In this document: positions 12,161 through 23,956 of the stretch, one piece after another
Numbering within the stretch: the first letter of the stretch is position 1
Layout: every line of letters starts with the position of its first letter
NCBI GenBank assembly: GCA_024529925.1
Contig: JAFEUB010001548.1
Coordinates: 248,001 to 312,000, forward strand
Reading direction: 5' to 3'
DNA: 64,000 bases
From: Ophthalmolycus amberensis
Lineage: Eukaryota; Chordata; Actinopteri; Perciformes; Zoarcidae
Program-made: the position numbers and the translations under genes
The notes under the pieces: model-generated
What the model was told of the DNA's origin: nothing
What the model saw: only the letters and a program-made list of their open reading frames with translations
The model's database searches: none

Positions 12161-15100
12161 GTTTCTCACTCTGGTGGTGTTCCTCTGACTGTTTGTGGAA
12201 ACTTCATTTCATTGAAAGACATTGTGCTAGTTCCACAAACTCTCATTTGATGTGGCTGAATTTTGAGTCAACGGGCAATCAGTGAGACTGCCCTGATGTA
12301 TGGACATTATTGAGAAGCAAATGCAGGCAGTATATGCATGGCCAACTCTCATTCAGAGGGTCCACTGGGCCCACAGCTCTTGACTGGCTCAATCTCAAGT
12401 CATTCACTCCGTTCAGTCATGGGGTTTGGGAGGACTTCTGCTGCTGAGGCAGAAGGAGAAACAAGAGGGCTGCTTTCCTTTGTCCCCTGTTCTCATTCCT
12501 TGTACCAGTGCCGGCTCTGTCCTGCATCTGCGAGGTGGATTAGGCCGACAAGACGGAGATTGCATTATGTCCTGAGGGGGCTTTACTGTAAGGTTCGCCA
12601 CAAGGCCTCTCTCCCTCTGTCTCTCCCCACTTAATGTACCGCTTCTCTCAAAAGCGACTACATCTTTGTTAACATGGAAACTATGAACTCACAGGGAGTT
12701 AATCAGAGTCATTGCAAGGCTGCCTATTTGCATGTGAATTGGCTGTGTCTGTATACCAGGCCTCTTTCTGGCATTCACTCCGCAGGGCCTTGGGCTTCTA
12801 TCCTCTTCGACGTCACGCTGCCATAGGTACATGTTGGGGAGAAATATCTGTACGTCATCTATACTGTGATTATATCTGCTCTTAGCACAGCTAGAGTAAG
12901 CCAGAAAATGTATTTAATTTTCCCGTCTGCACCAAGGAAAGTTAGCTCATTAAAAGCTTTCATATGTGTGTTTTATGTGATTCTGACAGTTTAAAATGAT
13001 TTTTCTCTTGTCTTGTCTTCTTGTCTTTGCTTGTCAGATGCTTGCTATCAAATATTACATTAAGTGGGTTGACCATCACAACAGAAGATTCACATTTTTC
13101 AAATTTGTTTTTTACTTAAATACAAAATACGAGAATACGAGTCGGAGCCGTGTTTAAGCCAAACTTCCTTCCTCCTTCTTCTTCTTTTGTCTATGGTTTG
13201 ATTTGGAAAGATTATTGAGAGGGGGAGGAGAGAGGATGTTAAAGAAGAGACTAAATCTGATGTGGAAATGTAGACTTAGTAGGATTTATCCATTTGAGAG
13301 AAGACCTTTTCACTTGTTTTGTTGGTTTATCCCCTAAACCCCGTCTCACCCCCCTGCCTAAAAGCTTTTGACATCTTCATCTTGTTCACAGTGGGCAGGC
13401 TTTGTTTGCTCTGCTTGAAAAAGCGGATGGGGCTCGGCCCTCCCCTCTCTGTGGCACAAGTGTAGGACTTTGCCATGGCAAAGGGGGGGATTTCTCTTTC
13501 CTCCTGCCCCCTCCTTCTCCACATAACTACAATATGGTCATTGTCTGCCAGTGAATAATGTGGCCACTCGGGCAGCATGGACTGCTCCTCGGGCTTTGAC
13601 TGTGAACCAGCTCTTTTCTTCAGCGTGAAAGGACTCTAATCCATGTAAATATAAGACCCTGAGTACAGCTTGGCCACGGTGGGGAGAGCGAGAGGGAGGA
13701 ATGGAGGGGAGGGTCAGCAATTTAACCTTTGACCCAACAAATAAGAGGCATGTAAGTTTTAGAATTGCTCTCCAAAGAGGGGCTCCTGTGGCAGAATGAG
13801 CTTCTTTTGTAATGTTTGCAGTGTGGGGCTGATTGACAGGCGCTGGCTGCAGCACGGCGCTGCACAGAAAAACACCACCACAACTCTGCGATGAGAAAGC
13901 AGACCGGCGGACAATGCTAATTATTGGTTATCTCCATCCAGGATGAAACCTTGTAATATTGTTGATTTGAAAGATTTAAAAAAATGTTTGTGCAAGAATT
14001 GAATATGTTGACAGTCAGGCTCTGAGAATGTGTAAAATGGAATAAATTTGAAAAGGCTGTTTTTCTTATTTCAGCCTTTGTACTCCAGCATCTTATGCTG
14101 CTGCCTTAGCTTTATGGGAAACATTACAAGACATAACACACAATGATCAGATCTAAAGTGGGTCAGAATCAGCTGAAGCTCCCACTGAGAGATGACTTAC
14201 ACGTCCTCTTTGAGCATGCAGGGCTATTAGGCATACAGGCCAGTACAGTCTCATACTGACCACACTGACATTAATCTGCTCTTTCTCTAAATACAATTTA
14301 ACTGTTGTACATATTGTTCCCCAAATCTGTTGAATAACACATTCACATGTGTGTTGGTTGTAAAGCACATCAGATGAGCACAACGTGTTTCATATCATAG
14401 AATGAATGTGTGAGACATCTGACTGCAGCTGATTACGGTCAAAGACCGTTGTTGCATGCCCATGTTATCTGTCTGCTTTTCTATTGCACGCTATCAAATT
14501 AAGGTAAAGAAAATAATGAATTGAACAAAAATATAATTTCTTTGCTCATATTCTATTATTTTTCCCTATTCATTCATATTCATATTCTGTTCTTTTTTTC
14601 ATTAATAAATCAGTAATCAAGAATATATATCAGAAATCAAACAATGGATGTCGTCAAACTTCCTTCTTTTAAATGCTGAAAAAACTAAGTACAAATATTA
14701 TACTTCTTAGAATTCATTTCATACCTCAACTCTACCATATTTCAGAATAATTCTTTATTCATTATATTCGTCTGGCATTGATACCTACTCTGCAGATTAA
14801 GATTGTATATCTAATCAGTTTATAATCATGGTTCATTATTGTAATTGAATCCACCCAACAGTATTTGATGTTAGTACATCAGTAATAACTAACCAATAAT
14901 CTACGTAGCACATTAATGAGATTGACAATGTAGGACTTGGGTTATGCTTTCACATTGTGTTATTGCTAGTTAGTAAACAACCATTGTACACAATATTGTG
15001 CAGTGAAGTTATATCATTTACCTGCTAACCATCACCATTTGTTGTCTTCCACCCTCCCTAAAAATCAATAAACAACTTTTTAAATTACAAATTTAAATTT

Positions 15101-16950
15101 TGTGAGTCATTTTTCAACAGAAAATGTCACAATGATAACTGTCTTCACTCCATAACATTATTGTTGGGGGGAGTAATGATAGTCTCAGTCTTAATTGAAA
15201 GGAATGTGACTTCAGCTTTTCTTGCTGTTGCCTCTCCATCTCAGATCTCTCTTCTCCGTGTGGACCTGACACTTATTCTTAGAATAGACATTTGGTTCTG
15301 CACCTAAGCACACGGTAAAGTCATGCAGTAGTATAATGTTTTTTCACAGCCTTTTACTCCACATTTCCCCCAAAACCTCAAGTCAGCCATGTGGACATCA
15401 CGTCCTTTACATCCACAGCTCAGCAGGTCGGCAAACTTTTTGATATGAAGCGGCAGCTTTAAAGGTCCTTGTTAATCGGTGTGCCCCATAAACATTAAGG
15501 TTAATATAATAAGTCTAATTCTGACATCATATCAAAGTACAACTCTCCAACAGGTCTGTCATTTTATTCCATCCAGATGTGCCATGTGCATAGTGACATT
15601 TAAAAAAGAAGAACGTATCTCCATAGTCAGCACATTGTACTTATATATGAAAACATCCACATCTGAGATGAGATCATTGACATACCAACCTGTCATCAAT
15701 CCGGTTCATCAGCAATACACTTAACACATTCTGCCAAGAGTACTAGCCAATCAGAGGCAGAGTAGGGCGGGTCTTCAGGGATGGAGAAAACGATCAATAA
15801 ACAGCCATGTCTCCTAAAGATGACATTCCCATACAACAGAACTGAATTGGAAATTCGAGGGAAAACGTATTTTGTCACGGATCTCTCTTGTTTTTCACGT
15901 ATTACAAATACGTTTCCACACATGGAGAAGGCTGAAGTGGTGGATGGGTGAAACTCAGGGCTTCCACCCAGGAAACTGCTGTTTGTGTCCCGGCTGAACC
16001 ACGTACTTCTGATGTGTTTTTGTTTTGTTTCAGTTTTGTAGTAATTTTAAGTCAAACCATGATGTTTGTCACTGAACCTAATAAAGTACTTCTGTGGTAT
16101 TTATGAAGTCAACCACGTGTTTCAAACTGTTTCAAACTGCCACTGCAATGCGTTTCCCTCCAAACGTACTTGAGAGTGCAGTTAATGGAAACGTAATGTT
16201 TTAGAAGATAACAGGCCATTCAATGCCATACGGATGAGAGGGCACTTCATCATTTCAAAAAAAATCTCTTGAGCACTCATTGCTAGTGTGCCATTGGTTG
16301 AGCTACCATGCCTAACGTTACCCCTGGTCTAGTCTATATTCACAGCTCTCTCTTTCTGTGCTAAATCTGGAAGGCCTTGCCTTTTCTGTCATTTGCCAGC
16401 TCCATCTCAGTGAGCATGTGCTGCATCAGTGTAAGTGTCTCCCGGATTATCTTGTGCTGAAAAGTGGAGAATAAAGAAGCACCGGGGCATTTTAACCCGC
16501 TACGCTCACGGCTCCTTCCTCCTGCTATTACTGTGACCACCTGTAATCTTGGCGGGTTATTACGGAGGTATTCTGTTGGGTCGTCCCCCACATCACTGTC
16601 TGTGTATTTTTGGATCCTTTCAGTCATTGGTGTTTATCCACAGCACTTCCTGGAGATCAGCCGTCAATCAGACAATATGACAAGGTGACATCTTCTGCCT
16701 TCACTTAGTGGAGTTTGAGTTTTCCACTGTTTGTTCAGTTACATTTGAAATTCCTTATCTCCTTCCCCAGCCTCCGTCTTTCCTTTGTGACCCAGAAACT
16801 GCTGCAGACTCAACACTGGAGGAAATGAATGGAGTAACTTGGAGGTCTCCTTCTAGGAACCCAAACTGCTCAGCAAGTATTCAAACTGAGGATTTTATCC
16901 CAGCTTTGTAAAATGGAAATGAAGAGGAACTGTCATATATCTCATATGTA
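12161..16950. other. Non-coding region, no gene recognised
   Basis: 13330-13900 is GC-richer and low in repeats, possibly regulatory. 14500-15150 is strongly AT-rich. 15960-16330 (containing TGCGTTTCCCTCCAAACG and GCCATTCAATGCCATACGG) has the feel of another fish interspersed repeat. The minus-strand 88-residue frame at 16361-16627 is unrecognised. Confidence 0.4.
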
Positions 16951-17149
16951 CAGTATGTACACTCAAAAAAAGGATATTGGGAGGCTGATACATTTACTAT
17001 AGTGTAACATGTATTTCGAACGATATTCATTCATGTTTCCAATGTGAACGTGATTCAGTCATGTAGGATTTGCATGAACTTCAAAAACGTAACATTTATT
17101 AGATCCATTCATGTTGCGATAAACTGAGACAATCGAGTATCTAGGCATG

Positions 17150-18750
17150 ACCGCGAAAATCAGGGCGAAGGCAGTCTTCTTCAGAAGCAGATTGTTGAGA
17201 AGAAGATACACCGTTGGCTTGCACATGGAAAAGGTAAGCAGAAATCCACCATCATCCGCCTAAATGCAAAATAATATGTGCATAAATGTCTTCAGCTCTT
17301 AGCTAATTAGCTAGTTGTTCTGTTGAGGCTATTTGTTATTTTCGACCAAACTTAAAAAGCCAACAGTCCCCATGTGCACGGCTAGCTGTGCCGCGTTAGC
17401 GTTAGGTTGTCTCCTTTTTTGCAACCTGCCTCATAACTTGCCATTGTGAACGGTAAGCTATTGTTAATGACGAGGTAACGTGTTAGCGACATATTATAAG
17501 GTGTTCACAACTAGCTAACAAATGTTAATGACGTTGGCATACTTCCTGTAGAGTTAAATTAGCGCGCTAACGTTAGCCGTGCGTTAGCCGGTTTTATCAG
17601 ACTGTTCACACCAGTGATGCCCTGCAGGGTGATGTTGTGGACTTGTGTGCTGCAGACCTCAGTGTGGGTTTAACTTTCTCCCGCATGTGTAGATTCACTG
17701 TCCCTGTGTTAGCCGTTTCTTACTGCTGCCAAACGCAGCAGACGTAATACACGTGTGTCTTGTTTACTTTCTAAGCTAAGCTAAATACTAGCAGAGTTTG
17801 GGTGAGGGTGGCTGAGTTTGATTAGCCGAATATGGATACAATTTGACCGGATTCAAATCAGAGCTTTCGCGCTACGTTGCACACTTTGGAGCCGAGATAT
17901 CTCAACGTTTTTACGGACAGCGACTCTCTCTCTCTCTCTCTCTCTACAACCAACCACAGCTAAAGTCATGGAGTAGCGTTACCTGAGGAAAGCGGGTACG
18001 ATAGTAGTAATAAGCTATGTGTGGACATCCATTGCTAAATAATCTAGAGTCACCGTAACCGTGCACTTTATCACTGTAAGTATTGTTTTACCATATATTC
18101 CAGAAAGAGTTATTTTTGTACGACAGATGAATGCTCATTGTCTATAACAGGGGAATTTGTTTGAAGAGAAGTCTGTATGATTTATTAGTGAATAAGGGCA
18201 GCTTGTTATGACGCAGAACATGCTGAATTCTGTGTTTTTACTACGAGGACGTTGCTACAGGCCCGATTGTATTTATTTTCCGATTGGTTGTCTTTCCAAT
18301 GATAGAAGAGATGTGTTAACTTGGGGGTAACATTTCTATTTGTTAATAATATTGAATTAATAAAAGATAATTGAAGTAAATGTATCTATATTTTTTTTAC
18401 ATGATGAATCTTTACAAATATGCTGTGTTTTTACAAATAGCAGAAAGTCAGTGAGAAAAATATATAATATTTGCTACTTTCCTTGACAATAATTTTTTCA
18501 TCAAGATAACTTAATAACTTAACCTTCATTGATTGTTCTATCTGACTTTATTACAGCAACTTCTGACTGCAAAAGTGTCCTGTGTCTGCTATCCCCCAGA
18601 GTGTCCTGGTCAACCTCACTGACTGCACCATCCCACCGCAAGAGTGTCCTGGTCAACCTCACTGACCTGCCAGGCATGAAACGGTGAATTTTTCTGACTG
18701 AACAAGCGATTCCAATGTTAAAAAGCTTATGTGTGATGGTCTAGCTAAAT
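17150..18750 (+). other. 5' non-coding region of the zinc-finger pseudogene
   Basis: The segment 17370-17600 is unusually rich in GCTAAC/GTTAGC and CpG-containing words, typical of fish promoter-proximal sequence. A CT run lies at 17927-17945. Near 18554-18686 a likely 5' untranslated exon follows a TTATTACAG acceptor and contains a 43-bp tandem duplication (GTGTCCTGGTCAACCTCACT occurs at 18601 and again at 18644). Confidence 0.35.
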
Positions 18751-18751
18751 T

Positions 18752-20667
18752 ATGTGGAGGTGTATGGAGTGTGGTGTATCTCTATCTGATAGATATGAGC
18801 TACTAAAACATATTAGACTACAGCACAGGCAGCGCTATCCATGCCCACACATAAACTGCCCATGTACTTTTAAGATGTGGAATGCTTTGCACATTCATTT
18901 AAGTATAGTCCATCTTCAACAAAACTCCCAGGAGCTGCTAGAATTGTCAACATTCAGTTGTCATTTGTGCACTTGTATTGATCTTCCACAGAGAAGGATT
19001 CTTTTTTACACATTTGCACTCATTTGAAGAGTCAAGAAACTGTTACTTGTATGTTTGGGGGTTGCAGTGTTCAAACAAATGTATACGGAACATTTCACTC
19101 TCACAAGACCAGGAAACACAATCCACATACGTTAAAATATTTCAAGCCAGATGTAGTTACAACCAGTGAAGTTTCACAAGAATCCTGTGATAATCCTGAG
19201 GAAGATGAACATACTCAAGATAACCCTGCAGTTGAAGATGCGTGTATTGTGCATTTGCATGTCTTGAACGGACTGAACTGCAATATCAAATGTGTACCTA
19301 ACAACAGTGACAACAAAATAGCCAAACTAATTTCTTTTTTGTGTAGGTGAATGCAGAATTCAAGAGAATCACAACAATCAATTTGCAGTCAAAGTTCTTC
19401 TCCCAGCTGGATCTTCACTCTGAAAACCTGATCCAGGTGTATGCCAAGAAAGGTGGAGTTCAAGGGAGAAAGATCAAGAGCATCATGGTACCCATAACCC
19501 AGGTATGATAACAATGGAAAAGTTAAAGAGAGGCTATTCTACTCGTAGAGCTTTTGTATTTTTTTACTTCCCCGTTGCTCTTATTGGTTGTCTGCACCTG
19601 TTGATAACGCCCCTTGGCAATTTAAAATGAACTGAGAGGTTCCAGAATAATACGCATTTCTGAAATTTGGGTGGTGATGCCAAGCTGTGATCGGTAGCGA
19701 ACATTCAAAAACCTTGGGAGATTAATAAGAAACTTTAGGAAAGGTGTAGTTGAAGTCATAGGCGCCAGCAGCTACTGGATCCCAAGGGTTCACATACTAA
19801 TGCACACATGGATATTGCATGGTTAATCATTGTGATTAATAAGCTGGTTGGTTGAGATGGTGTTCCTAATGTTATTTTATTTTGCATATTTTCTCTTATC
19901 TGCATACTTAGACTGACAGCGTTGACGTCAGACGAGAATGCGTCCTCAAAGGTCTGCGTCTACCTGAACGAAGATCCAGAGAAGCTGGTGAGGGATTACA
20001 AGGTATGTTCATTTACCTTTATCTTTATTTGGGGATGATCACAGTTGGAATAGATGTGGTTTCCTCTTGGTTGCCATTAGCTTTAAAAACGTGAAACTTT
20101 TATTTACCTTAGTAATGCTAGAATAACAACCACTGATCTCATGGTAACAGACAAGCCACTGGTAGGGCTTAGTCATTGAAGTAGCTCACCATGGCTCAGT
20201 GAAACAATTTAATATCAGGTAGTCATAATGTCTTTTAATTATGTGAATAAAGTTATTGATAGCTGTTTATACAGTAAAATTAACATGTGCAATAAAAATG
20301 GGATGTAATGCAAATAAGTGAAAAATGATTGCCCTTGTTAATTGTTTTGTCACAGAATTTCGAAAGCAGTCAAACGGCCATGGCAGAGACCGTCTTTGGA
20401 ATCCTTGTCATTCGAAAAGAAGGTGCAGAGCCCAGTGATGACCCTGAGGATGTTGGAGTCATTCTGGAGGGGGTGGAAGTGCTAGATGAGTTGGAAAAGG
20501 TACCTTTTGCGGTGTCAATGTTGCTTGCGCTTGTGTATGCTCTCAACCTGAGCTACCTTCCAGAGCTCAAGTACACATTCGAAGCTCTGCAGAAGATCAT
20601 GATGGAACTAAATGGAAACAAACTATCCATAAAAGGACAAGCTCTCAAAACAAAGCTTTTCCATTAG
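18752..20667 (+). pseudogene. Decayed C2H2 zinc-finger / SAMD3-like family gene copy
   Basis: Four coding blocks remain. The first (18752-19340) encodes two C2H2-type fingers (CMECGVSL...HIRLQH and CPHINCPCTF...HLSIVH) and a later CMFGGCSV...HKTRKH finger. The reading frame changes at least twice between about 18970 and 19030. Exon 19347-19502 (52 codons, starts VNAEFKRI) and exon 20356-20667 (SDDPEDVG...LEGVEVL...YALNLSY, stop TAG) have good splice signals. Exon 19912-20002 is 91 nt, two short of a phase-preserving 93, and its frame breaks after KGL. From memory, these C-terminal words belong to a multi-copy fish family often labelled SAMD3-like. The middle portion of the usual protein appears missing. 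An ATTAAA signal lies at 20755. I infer a non-functional deletion copy. Confidence 0.6.
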
Positions 20668-20814
20668 TTTGAGACTGCCCACTGATGGCTAAAGCAGATA
20701 AGAAACTTCCGTGTTTCTGTGCTATTTTCTGTAATCCTGTGAGTTCACCAGGACATTAAACGACAAGTGCAGTAAGTTAGTAATTGCAAATGTTTAAAAG
20801 GAATGTTTTTAATG

Positions 20815-20880
20815 TTTTAAGAAGAATGTTTGAAATATTTTAAGAAGAATGTTTGAAAGGTTTTAAGAGGAATGTGTTTG
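20815..20880 (+). repeat. 23-bp tandem repeat, about three units
   Basis: TTTTAAGAAGAATGTTTGAA followed by a variable triplet is repeated head to tail almost three times just after the pseudogene's 3' end. Confidence 0.8.
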
Positions 20881-21253
20881 TTTTTTTAGACCGCTTGTTT
20901 TTTTTCAAATGGATTATGTACCAAGATCCACTATGTTGGCACTTTCAAAAATAAGTGAAGCAGTGTACTTTATTATTTTAAATGTATGTATGTCATAGAA
21001 AGTTGAGAAAACTTGTAATTTTGATATGTATGTTTGCAAGCAACTGGTCGTTAAAACATTATTCAGTGCCTCCTTTGAGAAATACAATTGTATTGCAACA
21101 TCTCCCATTTGTCTTGTTATGTTTCCAGCCGGCTGTATATTTTGTTAAAACTTAAGTTTCAGTTCTGGTTCACGGTAAACGTTTAAAAAATGTTAACACT
21201 CTAAAGTTATTTTTAGAATTACCTTAGCTAAATCATGGAAAGTATTTCAACAC

Positions 21254-21329
21254 GATTAAACGTGGAGTTGTCAGGTGCTTGTATGGGTCTATAGACCCAT
21301 ACAAGCACCTGACAACTCCACGTTTAATC
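21254..21329. repeat. 76-bp perfect palindrome with no loop
   Basis: The left arm 21254-21291 (begins GATTAAACGTGGAGTTGTCA) is the exact reverse complement of the right arm 21292-21329 over all 38 positions, with no spacer (centre GGGTCTA/TAGACCC). It sits between a partial MITE arm (21230-21260) and the full MITE. Confidence 0.95.
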
Positions 21330-21766
21330 AAAAAAAATGACGCTTTCAACGAACTTAATAAAATCATGGAAAGGATTTCCACACGATTAAAATGCTTTCT
21401 TTAAGCAAAAAGCAATTCTGTTGGTCCAATATAATTTACTTGGGCCGGATCAACGTAATTTATTAGGGTTAGTCCAACCTATTTTACTTGGGCCGGATTA
21501 AATTAATTCATTTGGGTTGGTCCAACTTAATTTACTATTGTATTTTTTACTAATGTAGAATTAGTCAAACCCACCCTATTAAATTGAGTTGGACACAACC
21601 CAAGTAAATGCGTTGAACCAACCCTAATAAATTAAGTTGATCCTACTCAAGTACTTTAAGTTGGATCAACATAATTGTTTTATGCTTAAAGAAAGCATTT
21701 TAATCATGTGGAAATCCTTTCCATGATTTTATTAAGTTCGTTGAAAGCGTCGTTTTTTTGAGTGTA
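21327..21766. mobile_element. Fold-back MITE, about 440 bp
   Basis: The left arm (about 21330-21406, through GACGCTTTCAACGAACTTAA and ATGCTTTCTTTAAGC) pairs with the right arm (about 21684-21757) with two visible mismatches in about 75 bp. The interior carries repeated, diverged words of the type TTTACTTGGGCCGGAT and TTGGTCCAACTTAATTTAC, partly inverted. There is no coding capacity. The left tip lacks the ACACTC seen at the right tip, as though cut off by the adjoining palindrome. Confidence 0.8.
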
Positions 21767-22082
21767 TGGTGAAGGCAGGGTAGAGGCCTGGGGATTTGAC
21801 CACATGCAGGTTTTGTTTTGTAGGTTGATAAAACACTCTTACTTGTCAAAGATATTCTCTATTTATTAAAAACTCATTGGATTGGCAGACAGATGCACAC
21901 AACCTATAAGAAAGGCTGTTGTTGACATCTTGGAGTTACACGGTTCTCTCTGATTGAAAAACGTACGTATATTCTTAACTCAAGGTCCACTTACTAACAG
22001 AGGAAGACTGGAATGTGTTTGAACGCCCTGGCAGAGCAAATTCTTTATTTTATTAATAGATCAGAAGATCTGTCTCGTGACC

Positions 22083-23296
22083 CTCTAAGGCAGGGGTGTC
22101 AAACTCATTTCCACTCTGGGCCACATCAGCATCACGGTCGCCCTCAAAGGGCCGGTTGTAACTGTAAGACTGTATAACTAACTTCTCCCTAACATATTGT
22201 TTATTCAAGTGTACAAATATTGTACATGCAGCTATATAAATGAAAAATGATATTTAAACACATTTCTGTTGTTATAACATAAATCATTTTAATTGAGGGT
22301 TAAGAAACCCACATTACTCTGTCAAAGATCAAACTATTAAAGAAAATAACAAAGACAAATATCAAACACAAGTTATTACATTAACTTTGTTCAAAGCTAT
22401 TTTTGTCACCTCTCTGCATCACTAATGTTCCTCCCTGTCGTCGTCCTGTGCATGGCAGCTACATCCAAGAGCTCCTCGCTGAGAGTCAGGTCTTATAAAC
22501 ATGGATAGATGCGCTGTATCCGTGTTGTCTGTGCTTTCATCAACAGTTAATTAAAAATACAAGTACCTGCTCGTCTCTTCGGCTAGCTGTGTTGTTAGAT
22601 TGCTGCTAGTTCATGAACTCGGTCTGCGATGGTGTTTCTTCACAAACTGACATTTGTAAAAGTCTGTATCTGGTCGGAGCTCTGCTCACATACCTTTAGC
22701 ATGCACTGGGCTGTAGCTTTTGTAAATATATTCTGCTGTGATTGCAGTCTGCCTTTTAATTCTTGGACAATTTGATGTTTTTCTTGGAGGCTAAATTTAG
22801 CTCCGTGTTTGGTGTCAAAATGCCGTGAATTGTATCCTCCATCACCGACACTGCCTCATAACACAGAAGACAAACACGTTTTTTTCCTTGAAGCACAAAC
22901 ATGTATTCACTTTCCCATCTTTCATTACATTTTCTTCCCTCTGCATCAATTTTTCTCTTCGTGGACATTTTGGGATTATTTGTCGATCTTTTTCAACTCA
23001 ATCAATTGTTGGAAAACTGCTTTTCGGGCTGTTGCCTCTCCTGTCCACCTGTTGTGATATAGTTTTAATGTCGGTACACAGACAACATGCTATCTCATAA
23101 TTTCAACTTTCTATCTCATAATTTCGACCTTGGTGATACTTTTATTTTCAAGTCTAACTTTTAATTATTTTTCCAAAAAAAAAAAAAAAAAATGTATTAT
23201 TTTTTTTTTTTGCTGGCGGATTCGCGGGCCACATAAAATGACGTGGCGGGCCGGATTCGGCCCGCGGGCCTTGAGTTTGATACATGTGCTCTAAGG
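22083..23296. mobile_element. Non-autonomous hAT element with 8-bp TSD
   Basis: CTCTAAGG at 22083-22090 is repeated exactly at 23289-23296, an 8-bp target-site duplication as expected for hAT. The element itself is 22091-23288. Its left end CAGGGGTGTCAAACTC matches the inverted right end CACATGTATCAAACTC at 12 of 16 positions. Inside, a minus-strand frame (22968-22756) resembles the N-terminal zinc-finger segment of Charlie-type hAT transposases (GTF2IRD2-like): KRKIDAEGR, then W-x(3)-Y-x-F and C-x2-C. The rest of the transposase is absent. An A/T simple stretch lies at 23175-23210. Confidence 0.85.
22756..22968 (-). pseudogene. hAT transposase N-terminal remnant
   Basis: A 70-residue frame inside the hAT element. 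It begins MSTKRKIDAEGRKCNERWES and continues with an EYMFV...CLLCYEAVSV stretch. That arrangement, basic start, W-x3-Y-x-F and then a CxxC pair, is seen at the N-terminus of GTF2IRD2/ZBED-like hAT transposases. The expected His ligands and the catalytic domain are not visible, so it is a relic. Confidence 0.5.
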
Positions 23297-23911
23297 GGTC
23301 CCGAGCCTCAGGTTGTGAACCACTGGCATAGCCAGTTTAAAATGTCATTTGTTGAGATGAGAATGAATATGATGGTTGCATTATATCTGATTTCCACAAC
23401 ACAGTGTGCTCCCATAAGAAAAGATGCTACATGGATGGGACTGACGTCTGAGAGGCTCAGGTGTGCTGTCTGAACGGCTGTGTGTTTATGTGTGATTCTT
23501 CCTCTCATTAAACGTGTGTGTGTGTGTGTGTGGACGCAGGCGACGGCGTGCACGTACAGTGATTAGGTGATCCGCTTCCTCCCTTTGATGTGTTTTGAGT
23601 CTCCTCTGCTTTGTTCCCTTTCTTAATTACAGCCGAGCTCTCCTCAGAGAGCGCGTAACCCCGCTCCCCACTTCCACAGCAGCATCCCATTAGAGCCACG
23701 CACCCGATGCCTCCCCTCTACCTTTACGCAGAATACAATTAAAACACGGGGAGAGATCAAAAAGATGCCAGGAGTCTGACGAGGGTGATGTTTTTCTGAG
23801 AAATGCAGATTTGTCGTATTGATGGCTGCCCCATTTGGAAATCATTACGGGACGGGAGTAATCAGTAGAGCTGCATCAGCATTTTAGTCGTTGACATGCA
23901 GCAACACCCCC

Positions 23912-23956
<45 letters not shown>

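Larger units (their letters stand above)
16958..21766. repeat. Inverted 14-bp ends around the zinc-finger pseudogene unit
   Basis: TACACTCAAAAAAA at about 16958-16971 is the exact reverse complement of TTTTTTTGAGTGTA at about 21753-21766. Both outer ends read TA, compatible with a TA target duplication. The right copy is also the outer end of a fold-back MITE, so the pairing over 4.8 kb may be coincidental. Confidence 0.3.
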
